From Neobacillus novalis NBRC 102450 (lineage in GTDB: Bacteria; Bacillota; Bacilli; Bacillales; Cytobacillaceae), in contig NZ_BCVP01000022.1 in assembly GCF_001591805.1 (NCBI RefSeq), positions 1-64,000 on the forward strand: DNA of 64,000 nt, read 5' to 3'. Each line of letters begins with the position of its first letter. Position 1 is the first letter of the stretch. The translations under genes were made by a program, and so were the position numbers. The notes beneath the pieces were generated by a model that did not search any database, was not told the origin of the DNA, and was given only the letters and a program-made list of their open reading frames with translations. Positions 34,360 through 43,316 of this stretch are shown here, one piece after another.

Positions 34360-34728
34360 TCAATCAAGAGGTGGATATTTTAATTTTTTCCTTTCTTCTT
34401 CACTAAGTCCACTTCCACCCCATTGTTGTGCTTTTATATGTTCGGCTCCTTCGTAGTACGCTTCGAAAAAGACCTTATTTTCTCTATAAGAATATAAATA
34501 GTAAATATCGTGCTTTTCCCCTTCTACATAAGTGGCAAGAAAATAGCCACCCATCGTGTAATCTCTATGAAATGCCGTATATTTTAATTGATTTTCTTTT
34601 ATCCCTTGTTTAGCGATATACTCATATATAGACTTTTTCGCATTTTCTTTGATATAGAACATAAAACTTGCCACTAAAATTATTGGTATTAGGACAACCA
34701 CAGCTAAAATCGTATATTTTTTCTTCAT
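34360..34728 (-). CDS. DUF3139 family protein
   Basis: 122 residues. N-terminal membrane helix (YTILAVVVLIPIILVASFMF), then an extracytoplasmic domain with YEYIAKQGIKENQLKYTAFH and TMGGYFLATYVEGEKHDIYY, and an end EERKKLKYPPLD. This fits DUF3139. GGGCGGGG lies before the ATG. The gene and the type D repeats on both sides (34225 and 34985) are all minus-oriented, so it may be a cassette of an oppositely oriented series. Confidence 0.82.
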   Translation of the reverse strand: MKKKYTILAVVVLIPIILVASFMFYIKENAKKSIYEYIAKQGIKENQLKYTAFHRDYTMGGYFLATYVEGEKHDIYYLYSYRENKVFFEAYYEGAEHIKAQQWGGSGLSEEERKKLKYPPLD

Positions 34729-34830
34729 AAAAACCCCGCCCTTTTAAGTTAACCAATTGTTATATTTAGTGTAATTTTACACTAACCCTAATTAAATAAC
34801 AAGAATATGTTAGCGAATTTATAATACCTA

Positions 34831-34916
34831 ATTTGTATAGCAATATGTAAATAATAATGCTGTTATATACTAGCCAGTATATATCAACATTTTCAACTAC
34901 AAATTGCTATACAAAT
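34831..34916. repeat. 14-bp inverted repeat around a 58-bp loop
   Basis: ATTTGTATAGCAAT at 34831 and ATTGCTATACAAAT at 34903 are exact complements, in AT-rich DNA upstream of the DUF3139 gene. Possibly a regulatory palindrome or a miniature element end. Confidence 0.7.
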
Positions 34917-34984
34917 AAACAAATAAATCGGGGATAAATCCCTTTATACCAACAAAAAATGCCTATCAAATTAGCTCTCAATTC

Positions 34985-35042
34985 GATAGACATTTTATAT
35001 TACATTTTCTTTGTTTGCGATAGGAAACGGAACCCGTTAATA
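34985..35042 (-). repeat. Type D repeat, second inverted copy
   Basis: Read on the minus strand: TTAACGGGTTCCGTTTCCTA, TCGCAAACAAAG, then AATGTAATA. Same core as 23803. Confidence 0.75.
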
Positions 35043-35051
35043 AAAGAGGGT

Positions 35052-35211
35052 ACTTTTCGTTCTGTTGAATGGTTAACTAAACACACTCGATAAAAATATT
35101 CCCTGGTCAGAATATACAGAGGAAAGCCTGAGACAGGATAAAGAGGCTATTAGTGATTTGTTAAGAGAGAAGAAAAATAAATATGACAAAAATTTAGATA
35201 TTTCTCTTTAA
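35052..35211 (+). pseudogene. Unidentified gene fragment
   Basis: Two frames read as one protein tail: FRSVEWLTKHT, then DKNIPWSEYTEESLRQDKEA and ISDLLREKKNKYDKNLDISL to a TAA. No start is present. The parent family was not recognised. Confidence 0.4.
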
Positions 35212-35261
35212 GCAGATATATCGGTTAAAAGCTTTATCACGTCATTTCGACAATCCTCATT

Positions 35262-35458
35262 GTAAAAGCAGCGGAGACTCCAGATTTCTCAGGCTGCTGG
35301 TTAAACTGCTCGAAACAGGCAAACGCATCTCGGGCTGCCTCAAGTTCGGGTGACTTTGTTATTTTTCAAAAACATGAGGATTTCGTCCATCGACTCCCAA
35401 AGACTATAGAGGTCAATCCCATAAAAACCAACCTGCTTTTCAGGTGGCGGCGATTGAT
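35262..35458 (-). pseudogene. Erythromycin esterase family remnant
   Basis: On the minus strand the frames read EKQVGFYGIDLYSLWESMDE, ILMFLKNNK, then after a shift SPELEAARDAFACFEQF. GFYGxDLYSL followed by a Glu/Ala-rich helix is a signature of erythromycin-esterase-like hydrolases. Only about 65 residues remain. The surrounding 35.2-35.57 kb has no intact gene. Confidence 0.6.
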
Positions 35459-35572
35459 TATATCTTCATACCACAATCACCCCAAAAAACCTGCCAGTGT
35501 AAGTTTAGTCGATAAGTAATAAATAAAAGCCGAGTTCCACTAAAAGAGAACTCGACTTTGTTGGTGGATATC

Positions 35573-36787
35573 TTACGAAATAAAGGAAAGAAGAGCCCCT
35601 GTGACGGCGGAAAATACAACTACAATCCAAGGCGGACATTTCCAGACCGTTAGTAAACCGAAAGCAGCTAAAGCTAGACAAAAATCGAATGGACTCTTAA
35701 TTGCTTTTGTCCATACAGGGTTGTATAAAGCCGCTAGTAAGATCCCGACAACTGCTGCATTAATACCATGAAGTGCTGCTTGAAAACGGGGGCTGTGACG
35801 AAGCCAATTCCAAAAAGGAAGAGCTCCTATAATTAATAGAAAAGAAGGAAGAAAGATAGCAAAAGTCGCTACAATAGCCCCTTTCCATCCAAAGCTAGCC
35901 ATTCCTAAATACGATGCAAAGGTAAATAGCGGTCCTGGAACTGCTTGTGCTGCTCCGTATCCAGCTAAGAATTGATCTGCTGTTAACCAGCCCTGAGGAA
36001 CAACTTCTGCTTGTAATAATGGAAGTACAACATGTCCTCCCCCAAATACTAAGGCACCTGATCGGTAGAAACCATCAAATAAGGCAATCAGATTGGAATG
36101 AGTGAACTGTCTAACTAGAGGAAGGAACCCTAACAAAACAAAAAACAAAACCAATAAGATACTAGCTATCTTTTTGTTAAAAGATATAGGGATTAGAACT
36201 GAATTAGAATCTGTGGTACTTCGAAACAAAAAACATCCTATTATTCCAGCTACAATGATAATACCAACCTGACTAAAAACACTAGGAATAATCAAAGTTA
36301 GAATAGCGGCAACTATTACGATAGTGGCACGAGGGCGATCAGATGCTAAGTTTTTTGCCATGCCCCACACCGCCTGGACTACTACAGCTACCGCCACAAC
36401 CAGTAATCCATGGATCCAACCTGTCTCGCTAAGAGAGGTTCCTTTTAAAAAATAGGCAAACAAGACAAGGGCAATGACGGAAGGAAGTGTAAATCCTAGC
36501 CAAGAGGAAATAGCACCCAAAAAACCAGCTCGTATAAACCCAATCCCCATACCAACCTGACTGCTTGCTGGACCGGGTAAAAATTGACATAATGCCACCA
36601 AATCTGCATATGTTTTCTCATCTAACCACTTGCGTCGGTTTACATATTCCTCTCGGAAATATCCTAAATGAGCAATTGGCCCTCCAAAAGAAGTCAGCCC
36701 TAACTTCATAGAAATCAGTAACACTTCAAGTAATAATGAAAGTTTACCTTTTTTCTTTTTAAGATTATTATGTAATCCCTTATCCAT
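35573..36787 (-). CDS. chrA: Chromate efflux transporter ChrA
   Basis: 404 residues, the two-domain CHR form. The first half has ISMKLGLTSFGGPIAHLGYF and LCQFLPGPASSQVGMGIGF; the second repeats the pattern as FYRSGALVFGGGHVVLPLL and GYGAAQAVPGPLFTFASYLG. About ten membrane segments. GGAGGGACTAA precedes the ATG. Members export chromate, in some cases driven by the proton gradient. Single gene with no regulator beside it. Confidence 0.93.
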   Translation of the reverse strand: MDKGLHNNLKKKKGKLSLLLEVLLISMKLGLTSFGGPIAHLGYFREEYVNRRKWLDEKTYADLVALCQFLPGPASSQVGMGIGFIRAGFLGAISSWLGFTLPSVIALVLFAYFLKGTSLSETGWIHGLLVVAVAVVVQAVWGMAKNLASDRPRATIVIVAAILTLIIPSVFSQVGIIIVAGIIGCFLFRSTTDSNSVLIPISFNKKIASILLVLFFVLLGFLPLVRQFTHSNLIALFDGFYRSGALVFGGGHVVLPLLQAEVVPQGWLTADQFLAGYGAAQAVPGPLFTFASYLGMASFGWKGAIVATFAIFLPSFLLIIGALPFWNWLRHSPRFQAALHGINAAVVGILLAALYNPVWTKAIKSPFDFCLALAAFGLLTVWKCPPWIVVVFSAVTGALLSFIS

Positions 36788-36920
36788 TTAGTCCCTCCTT
36801 CATTATCTGTTTCCAATTTCGAAAATTGATAGTATTGTATCACGTTTAAGCAGTGTTTTTAAATAGAGACAATATTAAGATAACGTTAAATTTATGTACT
36901 TCTATAACTCTGTTTTTTGT

Positions 36921-37991
36921 CTACATATTTTCAATTCTCCTCAACTTATAAAAACGAATCACATTTTTAAGGGTTACTTTAACAACCGAGTAGAGTGGAA
37001 TGGCGATAATGATTCCTACAAATCCATAAATAGCCCCTGAAATTAACAAAATGAAAATGACTGTTAAAGGATGAATATCCAGTTTTTTCCCCATAACTCT
37101 TGGTGTTACAAGATTACCATCTATTTGCTGTGCAACGATAACAACTAAAACGACTTTCAAAACCATAAATGGACTTTGTAAAAGTGCGACAAGGACGGCC
37201 GGGACCATTCCAATCACAGGGCCAATAAAGGGTACAATCGTCATACACATGGCGAAAATGGCAAGCAATAGACTATTATTCAGGCCAATAATGCAAAAAC
37301 CGATATACAGCAAGATTCCATCGGATAATGCGATGATACATTGTCCGATTATATAGGCGGATAAAGTCTTATCTATATCAACAAGAATCAAATTTCCTGC
37401 TTCCGCGTGTTCAACGGGGAGAATTTTTAAGAGAGCGGGCTTCAGTTTCTCGCCATCTCGTAAAAAATAAAAAACAATAAACGGGACAACTGCAAGCACC
37501 GTTGCAATACTAGTGATAGTTGATAGGATATTCGTTATATTTTGTTCAACATGATGAAAAAAGGAGTTTGAGAGGGAACTTGCTTTTTCTTCAATCATTC
37601 TTAATGAACTGTTTCCAAAGCTATTATGCTTAACCATGTTATGGGACACATTTGTTATTTTTTCAACCTTATTTGGAAATTGGTCTGAAAGCTGCTGGAC
37701 TTGTTGTGCAATGGGTGTACCAGTAAAAAGAACAAAAAGATATCCAGCACCGATGAATAGTAAATAAACAATCAATATACTCCAATTTGTACTGATATAT
37801 TTGGAGAAAAAGGTTACAAATGGTCTCATTAAATAATAAATGACTCCGGATATGAGAATCGGAAAAAATATAGTAGCAATGAATTTTTTAAAGGGCCAAA
37901 CAAAGTAATCTATTTTCCCCAAAAAGAAAATGATTAATAAAATTAACAGGATAGCTGTTGCATATTTAAAAAAAGGTCTCTTGATCCACAT
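36921..37991 (-). CDS. AI-2E family transporter (YdiK/YtvI-like permease)
   Basis: 356 residues, about seven to eight membrane segments. Family segments are PILISGVIYYLMRPFVTFFS at the start, VVPFIVFYFLRDGEKLKP, GQCIIALSDGILLYIGF, VPFIGPVIGMVPAVLVALLQ and QQIDGNLVTPRVMGKKLDIH with HPLTVIFILLISG. ATG at 37991 is spaced from GGGTGG; a GTG at 38000 overlaps that site. Family members include TqsA and Na+(Li+)/H+ antiporters; substrate unknown. Confidence 0.9.
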   Translation of the reverse strand: MWIKRPFFKYATAILLILLIIFFLGKIDYFVWPFKKFIATIFFPILISGVIYYLMRPFVTFFSKYISTNWSILIVYLLFIGAGYLFVLFTGTPIAQQVQQLSDQFPNKVEKITNVSHNMVKHNSFGNSSLRMIEEKASSLSNSFFHHVEQNITNILSTITSIATVLAVVPFIVFYFLRDGEKLKPALLKILPVEHAEAGNLILVDIDKTLSAYIIGQCIIALSDGILLYIGFCIIGLNNSLLLAIFAMCMTIVPFIGPVIGMVPAVLVALLQSPFMVLKVVLVVIVAQQIDGNLVTPRVMGKKLDIHPLTVIFILLISGAIYGFVGIIIAIPLYSVVKVTLKNVIRFYKLRRIENM

Positions 37992-38156
37992 ATCATCCAC
38001 CCTATAAGAAAATATTTATGAAAATACAGGAAGTTAAGTTGCTGCTAATATTTTTCTATATAACTATCCTCTTTTTGTCCTATATAAACGTATAAAGAAA
38101 AATCTCCTAACTATTTCAACAGAATTAAGGTGTTATAAATTTTAGGTCCAAATTCG

Positions 38157-38206
38157 GGCTCAGTCCCCCGGCAAGCTAAAGCTTTAACGCACCGGGGGAC
38201 TGACCC
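38157..38206. repeat. Type B dispersed palindrome
   Basis: GGGCTCAGTCCCCCGG and CACCGGGGGACTGACCC arms around a CAAGCTAAAGCTTTAACG loop. Confidence 0.8.
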
Positions 38207-38230
38207 TAATCTCCATTATTACCTAACACA

Positions 38231-38280
38231 AAAGGCTGAATTTAAAGTTGTTTATCTTAACAACTTTTGATTCAGCCTTT
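38231..38280. terminator. Long hairpin
   Basis: AAAGGCTGAAT with ATTCAGCCTTT outside and AAGTTGTT with AACAACTT inside, loop TATCTT. It lies in the apparent 5' extension of the DnaB-like frame and so argues against a start at 38248. Confidence 0.75.
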
Positions 38281-38327
38281 CTTATAAATAAAATGGATCC
38301 GATTAAATGCCGGATCCTAAAAATCGG

Positions 38328-38340
38328 AGTGCCAGGCACT
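38328..38340 (+). repeat. Half of a type C repeat
   Basis: GGAGTGCCAGGCACT immediately upstream of the surviving part of the DnaB-like gene, matching GGAGTGCCAGGCACC at 19987. Confidence 0.6.
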
Positions 38341-38352
38341 ATTTTAAGAAGA

Positions 38353-39495
38353 ATGGTGGAGTTAAAACAAGCTGGTAAGAATATCGATTTGATTACAATG
38401 TCAACCTTACAAAACCTCGAATCATTAGGTGGAATGTCATACCTTTCTGAATTGTTATCGTTTGCGGATGTTGAGAAATTTGATGGAATGGAAAAGCTCA
38501 TTCTTGATTTGTGGAAGGAACGGGAAAAGAGAAACGTCTTAACGGTTGCAGCCATGAATGATTGGGAGATTGCGAAAGTAATTGCCGAATTGGATAAAAT
38601 TAATCAAATGAAGATGGATGATCACACCTCCTTACAAAATGCCTTGGTAGATATCTATGAGGCGCCCTGGGAAGATCAAATACGCCTGAAAAGTGCAACA
38701 ACCGGTATCAAAAAGCTCGACGACATGACGGGAGGCTTTCAGAGCGGGGAAGTGACAATTCTAGCGGCAAGACCATCGATGGGAAAAACAGACGTGATGC
38801 TTCATTTTGCTAAAACGACGGGTTGGGCTGGGTTTCTGCCACTTGTATTTTCTTTAGAAATGCCTGAAAAGCTGATAACTTCCCGATTAATGGCATCGAC
38901 AGGAGGCTTTAACCGTGCAAAAATGCGGGATCCAAAAAGAATGCTCAATCAAAGTCAAAAGAATAGATGGCCGGGTGTAATTGGTGACCTCTCTGAAACC
39001 CATATGCAAATTTTTGATGGTGCTGGACAAACGATTGCCGAAATAAGAGCGAAAACGAGAAAGCTGATGAATCAATTTCCATGCAAGAAGCCGATCCTTT
39101 TTATCGATTACTTAACACTAATCCGTTCAGGTCAATTTTACGGGGGGAATTCCCATTTACAAGTGACGGAAATATCCCAATCACTTAAAACGATGGCGAA
39201 GGATTTTAATTGTCCCGTCATTTGTTTGGCGCAGCTCAATCGTTCAGTGGAATCACGTGCCAATAAACGACCAATGATGTCTGATATTCGGGAATCGGGC
39301 AGTGTGGAACAGGATGCCGATGTCATATTATTCTTGTATCGTGAAGCATATTATGACAAGGACTCCGAGGATCATTCTCTTGAAATCATTGTCTCGAAAA
39401 ACCGAAATGGTCCAGTTGGAACCATCGCTGTGAATTACAACGAGCATACAGGAAGACTAGAGGACCAAAGGGAACAGAGTCTTACCGTTGGATAA
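38353..39495 (+). CDS. DnaB-like replicative helicase, 5'-truncated
   Basis: The C-terminal RecA-type helicase domain is complete: GGFQSGEVTILAARPSMGKT (Walker A), LFIDYLTLIR (Walker B region), ICLAQLNRSVESR and SDIRESGSVEQDADVILFLY, then an arginine-finger-like SKNRNGPVG. The N-terminal domain is cut: homology begins at about RRMVELKQAGKNIDLITMST, and the preceding bases are a type C repeat half and a hairpin. I set the first in-frame ATG inside the homologous part; it lacks a good ribosome binding site. Relatives are the phage/plasmid-type DnaB homologues of Bacillus. Probably non-functional or reassigned. Confidence 0.75.
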   Translation: MVELKQAGKNIDLITMSTLQNLESLGGMSYLSELLSFADVEKFDGMEKLILDLWKEREKRNVLTVAAMNDWEIAKVIAELDKINQMKMDDHTSLQNALVDIYEAPWEDQIRLKSATTGIKKLDDMTGGFQSGEVTILAARPSMGKTDVMLHFAKTTGWAGFLPLVFSLEMPEKLITSRLMASTGGFNRAKMRDPKRMLNQSQKNRWPGVIGDLSETHMQIFDGAGQTIAEIRAKTRKLMNQFPCKKPILFIDYLTLIRSGQFYGGNSHLQVTEISQSLKTMAKDFNCPVICLAQLNRSVESRANKRPMMSDIRESGSVEQDADVILFLYREAYYDKDSEDHSLEIIVSKNRNGPVGTIAVNYNEHTGRLEDQREQSLTVG

Positions 39496-39564
39496 CTTCG
39501 ATTCGCACATTGTGAACGAAGCCTACGGATGATTTAAAAATCTTATATATAGAGGTGTTATCAC

Positions 39565-39990
39565 ATGTTTGTGAAAGATCTTTACATGGATTCTATCCGT
39601 TTTGAAGAGTCCTCATTGGCTCATTGCATCCACCATTTACTGGCGGAGCAGAAAATTTCATTAGATGACGACATTTCCAAATTGGACTTTGATCAAGCAG
39701 ATCACCAGAAAGTAGCGGAAATGATTCATAACAATGTATTAGGGTTTCATAAGATTTGCATCTACTCGTTGAAAATGAACCAAAAGGATTTTATCTTTAT
39801 CTTTGCAGCCAGCGAGCAAGAGGCAATTAAATTTTATCGCAGCACATTTCATCAAACCCCATTAAACTGTCACGAATATCCGTTAGATTTCGAGCTTTGT
39901 AGAGGAAATGGTGGGATTTCGTTTCGGGACATGAGGAAGGAATTCATGAGTTTTCCAGCTATAGCGGGGCGTTTTGAGAGGGAGTGGTGA
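39565..39990 (+). CDS. Hypothetical protein downstream of the DnaB-like gene
   Basis: 141 residues, soluble. Begins MFVKDLYMDSIRFEESSLAH and has a central FIFIFAASEQEAIKFYRSTF and an end SFPAIAGRFEREW. AGAGGTG lies upstream of the ATG. Follows the helicase after 69 bp in the same direction. No family recognised; likely part of the same former phage or mobile replication unit. Confidence 0.65.
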   Translation: MFVKDLYMDSIRFEESSLAHCIHHLLAEQKISLDDDISKLDFDQADHQKVAEMIHNNVLGFHKICIYSLKMNQKDFIFIFAASEQEAIKFYRSTFHQTPLNCHEYPLDFELCRGNGGISFRDMRKEFMSFPAIAGRFEREW

Positions 39991-40056
39991 GATATTTTTT
40001 TTAGTTAAAATTAAAGGAATTCTATAACAAAATCTAAAAAAATTTTCCGTATTGGT

Positions 40057-40090
40057 CACTTCGATTTAAAAATATCGAGGTGATTTTTTT
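40057..40090 (+). terminator. Rho-independent terminator
   Basis: CACTTCGAT and ATCGAGGTG arms followed by seven T residues. Confidence 0.8.
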
Positions 40091-40300
40091 ATGATCCAAC
40101 AAAGGAGTTGTTTGAATGAATACATTTTGGTGAAATCAACCTTATAACATATGCTATATTAACTTGTTACAGGAATATTTTTTCCCCTGAGGTAAGTTGC
40201 AGCTATTATCTGCTATTATTTCTAAAAAGGTAGTGTTTATCCTATGTTAGAGGAACAATGCAATGGATAAAAAAGAAAATTTGCTTGGGCCGATAGATGG

Positions 40301-40438
40301 ATGAAGATGACTGGTGAATTTGCAAGAATTAATGTAAAAGTTAATAATACATATATCGAGTACGAAAAGAACGGCAAATTGGTTAAAGAATTTTCTAATG
40401 GCAATATAGTACCACTAACAAATGAGAATCAATCATGA
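40301..40438 (+). CDS. Possible small protein (45 aa)
   Basis: Reads MKMTGEFARINVKVNNTYIE and continues YEKNGKLVKEFSNGNIVPL. Beta-rich and plausible as protein, but the ribosome binding site is poor (CCGATAG). Function unknown. Confidence 0.35.
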   Translation: MKMTGEFARINVKVNNTYIEYEKNGKLVKEFSNGNIVPLTNENQS

Positions 40439-40471
40439 TGCATAAGCACAGACCTATGTTCTAATGGACGG

Positions 40472-40543
40472 AACCAGTTAATTACGAATTGCAAGAGAAG
40501 ATAATTGAATTAATATCAAGGATAAGGCCGACGAATTTTTGGC
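40472..40543 (+). pseudogene. Remnant of a Fra-like gene 3' end
   Basis: PVNYELQEKIIE, then a diverged tail ending NFWRH matches the end of the complete gene just downstream ([14 protein letters not shown] to NFWRK). A small tandem duplication remnant. Confidence 0.65.
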
Positions 40544-40573
40544 GGCATTAGCATAATATCGAAGGAGGAAGAC

Positions 40574-40945
40574 ATGGAAGTTTTTGCGAAATATTTAGTT
40601 GGTATCGATAATCCTGACCACCGCGACCGAACAGAGGAAATTTTGGATTGGATTGCTAATAAATTCCCAAATTTGGAGCCGCAATTCAAGTGGAATACGC
40701 CAATGTTTTCCGATCACGGCACATTTATCATCGGCTTTTCCACAGCGAAGCATCATTTGAGCGTTTCACCCGAAGAAGTAGGCATTGCGCACTTTGCCGA
40801 TGACATTGCACAAGCTGGCTACAGCGCTACCAAAGGCTTGATTCGAATTCCCTGGAATATGCCGGTAAATTACGAATTGCTTGAGAAAATGATTGAATTT
40901 AATATTCAGGATAAAGCAGAATATATGAATTTTTGGCGGAAATAA
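40574..40945 (+). CDS. fra: Fra/YdhG-like frataxin-fold iron chaperone (DUF1801)
   Basis: 123 residues. [40 protein letters not shown] and [20 protein letters not shown] through [20 protein letters not shown] follow B. subtilis Fra (YdhG) closely over the full length, as I recall it. Fra is a frataxin-like protein that supplies iron for Fe-S cluster and haem assembly. GGAGGAAG precedes the ATG. Two remnants of the same gene family lie at 40472 and 47180. Confidence 0.88.
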   Translation: MEVFAKYLVGIDNPDHRDRTEEILDWIANKFPNLEPQFKWNTPMFSDHGTFIIGFSTAKHHLSVSPEEVGIAHFADDIAQAGYSATKGLIRIPWNMPVNYELLEKMIEFNIQDKAEYMNFWRK

Positions 40946-41173
40946 TACATCACTCCTTATCAAAAAGCGCATGACACGAAAAAGTGTCATGCGTTTTTGA
41001 AACTCAATTAAGGCGTCAACAGCTCAATAGAAGCCGTATGCGAACGCCCGTCAAACTACTTCCCCTTTTTTCGTTGTGCCTCTTGTGGCTTTAATGCTTC
41101 CTACGAAGGGTCAGCATCAATTATTTGAGTATGCCACATACTAAAATAACACGAATTGAAAGAAGGGAAAGGG

Positions 41174-41857
41174 ATGAAGGATATACTGGCTATCTTTTGT
41201 TTGATCTTTTTCTGTACATCCATTGTTGTATCTGCTGAGATACCAAACCTGCCGAAACAAACACTTGTGGTAGGGAATGAGAAAGAAGGGGTCTACCTTT
41301 ACGCGACTCCGAATCCAAAAGCTGATTTGTATACTAATTTTCGTGTCAAGATTGGGAAAAAAGTAGTGGATACGTATGGCTGGGAAGTTCAAATGAGAGA
41401 AGAGCGGCAACCCGAATTACACGTGATAGATCTCAATAATGATGGTAAGAAGGAAATTGTGGTCATCTTAACACTAGGTACTGGTACATGGGTAGTACAG
41501 AAAGAAGCACATATCCTCCAGCAAGTAGAAACATCCGATGGGAAAGCCTACGAGGAAATGGACATCGACAATCCAGTTCACACAATTGAGCGAGATTTCA
41601 AAATTAGCGCTACTGCCAAAACGATACAGGTAAAGGGGCGGAAACATTTATGGAAAGCCGCCAATCCTTGCGGCAGCACGTATTTTCGTAACCGATTCCC
41701 TCTTTCTCAATCCGTGAATTGGAAGGTGGAGGGCAATAATTTGGTAGCGGATGTGGGCCTGACCATAACTTCCAACTGCGTACCAGGAGGATTTATTCTA
41801 AAGTACAAACAAAGAGGGGAAATCTATATAGCAAAGCAGATAGACGTAAATTTGTAA
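41174..41857 (+). CDS. Secreted protein of unknown function
   Basis: 227 residues with a signal peptide (KDILAIFCLIFFCTSIVVSA, cut near residue 21). The mature part has a calcium-like acidic loop VIDLNNDGKKEIVVILTLGT resembling an FG-GAP/VCBS unit, and two Cys near the C-terminus (NPCGST and SNCVPG) that could form a disulfide. ATG at 41174 lies after GAAGGGAAAGGG; the frame is open from a TTG at 41156. Family not recognised. Confidence 0.75.
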   Translation: MKDILAIFCLIFFCTSIVVSAEIPNLPKQTLVVGNEKEGVYLYATPNPKADLYTNFRVKIGKKVVDTYGWEVQMREERQPELHVIDLNNDGKKEIVVILTLGTGTWVVQKEAHILQQVETSDGKAYEEMDIDNPVHTIERDFKISATAKTIQVKGRKHLWKAANPCGSTYFRNRFPLSQSVNWKVEGNNLVADVGLTITSNCVPGGFILKYKQRGEIYIAKQIDVNL

Positions 41858-41867
41858 AAGCGGAAGT

Positions 41868-41919
41868 GGGTTCAGTCTCGCAATGGGTTTAGCGTTAATT
41901 CATTGAGAGACTGACTCCC
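41868..41919. repeat. Type B palindrome, diverged
   Basis: GGTTCAGTCTCGCAATG and CATTGAGAGACTGACTCC arms; serves as hairpin after the secreted protein. From here to 42275 there is no gene, only a stop-broken frame reading IYEGIQKVSDELTKHHIKEI at about 42098-42187. Confidence 0.6.
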
Positions 41920-42275
41920 GATGTGAAATCAATGAGATAATTCCTAAACAGCTGAACAGTTCAGTAGCGGAGTTTTTGCCTTTATATACAGTGTGGACCA
42001 TCAACATTGAAGACTGTCCGTTAGTGCTCAGCACAAGAAAATAAATAGAAAAATTTAGGAAAAATGGTAATCATACTCCATATATGTTTTCGGGATTTAT
42101 GAAGGGATTCAAAAGGTATCAGATGAATTGACCAAACATCACATAAAAGAAATCACTAAGATGATCACACGGTCAGCAAGAAACTAACGATAAACATAAA
42201 CCAGCTTGAAGTATTCCGTAAAGTTATCTGGCGCATGCGGTAACGAGCATTTTCCCATATGCATTTCTAGAGAAT

Positions 42276-42713
42276 CTAGCTCTTACTTTTCAACCAGCTA
42301 ACGAATCCGTAAATAAGAAGCAGTAACACCCCCATCTCAATAGCATGATCGGCCAAGTTAAGTATTCCGCCAGAGCGAATGATAAAATCTGTCACCTGCC
42401 CAAACAAAAGTCGATCAATGCCATTTCCAATTGCTCCTCCGACAAGGAATCCTAAACTACTATTAATGAGAGCACCCTTCATTTCTCCGGTTCTGCGAAA
42501 ATAATAAACACCTATCACGAACAGCACAGCCACAACTCCGAAGAGCCGAGCATTGCCTTGAAATAAACCTCCTGCCATCCCGCTATTTTCGATATGCGTG
42601 AGTTGAATTCCCCACAATGTAAATGTTTCATTGATGTCAATATAGGTCCGAATTAGATATTTAGAAAGCTGGTCCATCACCATAACAAGAATTGCAAACA
42701 CATAAAATAGCAT
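42276..42713 (-). CDS. lspA: Signal peptidase II (lipoprotein signal peptidase)
   Basis: 145 residues with four membrane segments. The family catalytic region is present: GAIGNGIDRLLFGQVTDFI and ILNLADHAIEMGVLLLL with the two aspartates, preceded by HIENSGMAGGLF in place of the usual NTGAAFG. The start at 42713 (MLFYVFAILVMVMDQLSKYL) has TAGGA upstream and fits known LspA starts; an ATG six codons earlier is possible. It stands alone, unlike the usual lspA-rluD operon, so it is probably a second copy. Confidence 0.88.
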   Translation of the reverse strand: MLFYVFAILVMVMDQLSKYLIRTYIDINETFTLWGIQLTHIENSGMAGGLFQGNARLFGVVAVLFVIGVYYFRRTGEMKGALINSSLGFLVGGAIGNGIDRLLFGQVTDFIIRSGGILNLADHAIEMGVLLLLIYGFVSWLKSKS

Positions 42714-42831
42714 ATATAGTCCTACTTTCATACTGGATCATTTGTATCCTAATCATCAGTATAATGGAAAGTTTAATTCTATTCTATTAACGGGTTCTCT
42801 TTAGGGGGACAAAGTAGTAAAATAACAGATA

Positions 42832-42872
42832 AAATCGCAGACCTATCCGCATAATCGGAGGGGTCGATTTTT
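42832..42872 (+). terminator. Hairpin terminator
   Basis: AAATCGCAGACC and GGGGTCGATTT arms with an inner TCCG/CGGA pair and a T tail. A TAACGGGTTCTC sequence resembling the cassette borders lies at 42787. Confidence 0.6.
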
Positions 42873-42996
42873 TATTTATATAAAGCCCTTTGAAGATAAC
42901 GAATGGCGATTACAGACAAAAGGTTTAAAATAGGGGATATTTTATATCTAAGATAAATAAATAATGGTAAAATTATCAAAAGGGAGAGGATATCGA

Positions 42997-43278
42997 ATGT
43001 CTGAAAATAGTCAAACAAACAATAGTTCAGTAATTTCTTTAACCGTTGGAATTCTGTCATTGTTAATACCTATTATTGGTTTAATATTAGGCATTATCGG
43101 AATAGTATTTTCAAGAAAAGCCGTAAAAGAAATTAATAAAACAAATGAAAATGGCAGGGGCTTAGCAACCGCAGGTTTAATTTGTAGTATTGTCGGGATC
43201 ATTTTGCAACTTTTTGCGGTACTGGGGTACATAGCGTTTTTTTCTTTAACTTCTTCAGGATCTACTATTAGTTTCTAA
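42997..43278 (+). CDS. DUF4190 membrane protein
   Basis: 93 residues. After a polar NSQTNNSSVIS start come two membrane helices, VGILSLLIPIIGLILGIIGI and GLICSIVGIILQLFAVLGYI, separated by SRKAVKEINKTNENGRGLAT, the usual DUF4190 connector. ATG at 42997 follows GGGAGAGGA. Function unknown. A terminator follows at once. Confidence 0.85.
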   Translation: MSENSQTNNSSVISLTVGILSLLIPIIGLILGIIGIVFSRKAVKEINKTNENGRGLATAGLICSIVGIILQLFAVLGYIAFFSLTSSGSTISF

Positions 43279-43290
43279 TTGAAATGCTAA

Positions 43291-43316
43291 AAAGAGCACA
43301 AAAATGTGCTCTTTTT
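43291..43316 (+). terminator. Rho-independent terminator
   Basis: AAAGAGCACA-AAAA-TGTGCTCTTTTT after the DUF4190 gene. Confidence 0.9.

Noticed and set aside
38248..38352. TTG at 38248 as the DnaB-like start
   Set aside because: It lies within the left arm of a strong hairpin, without a ribosome binding site, and adds sequence with no DnaB similarity.
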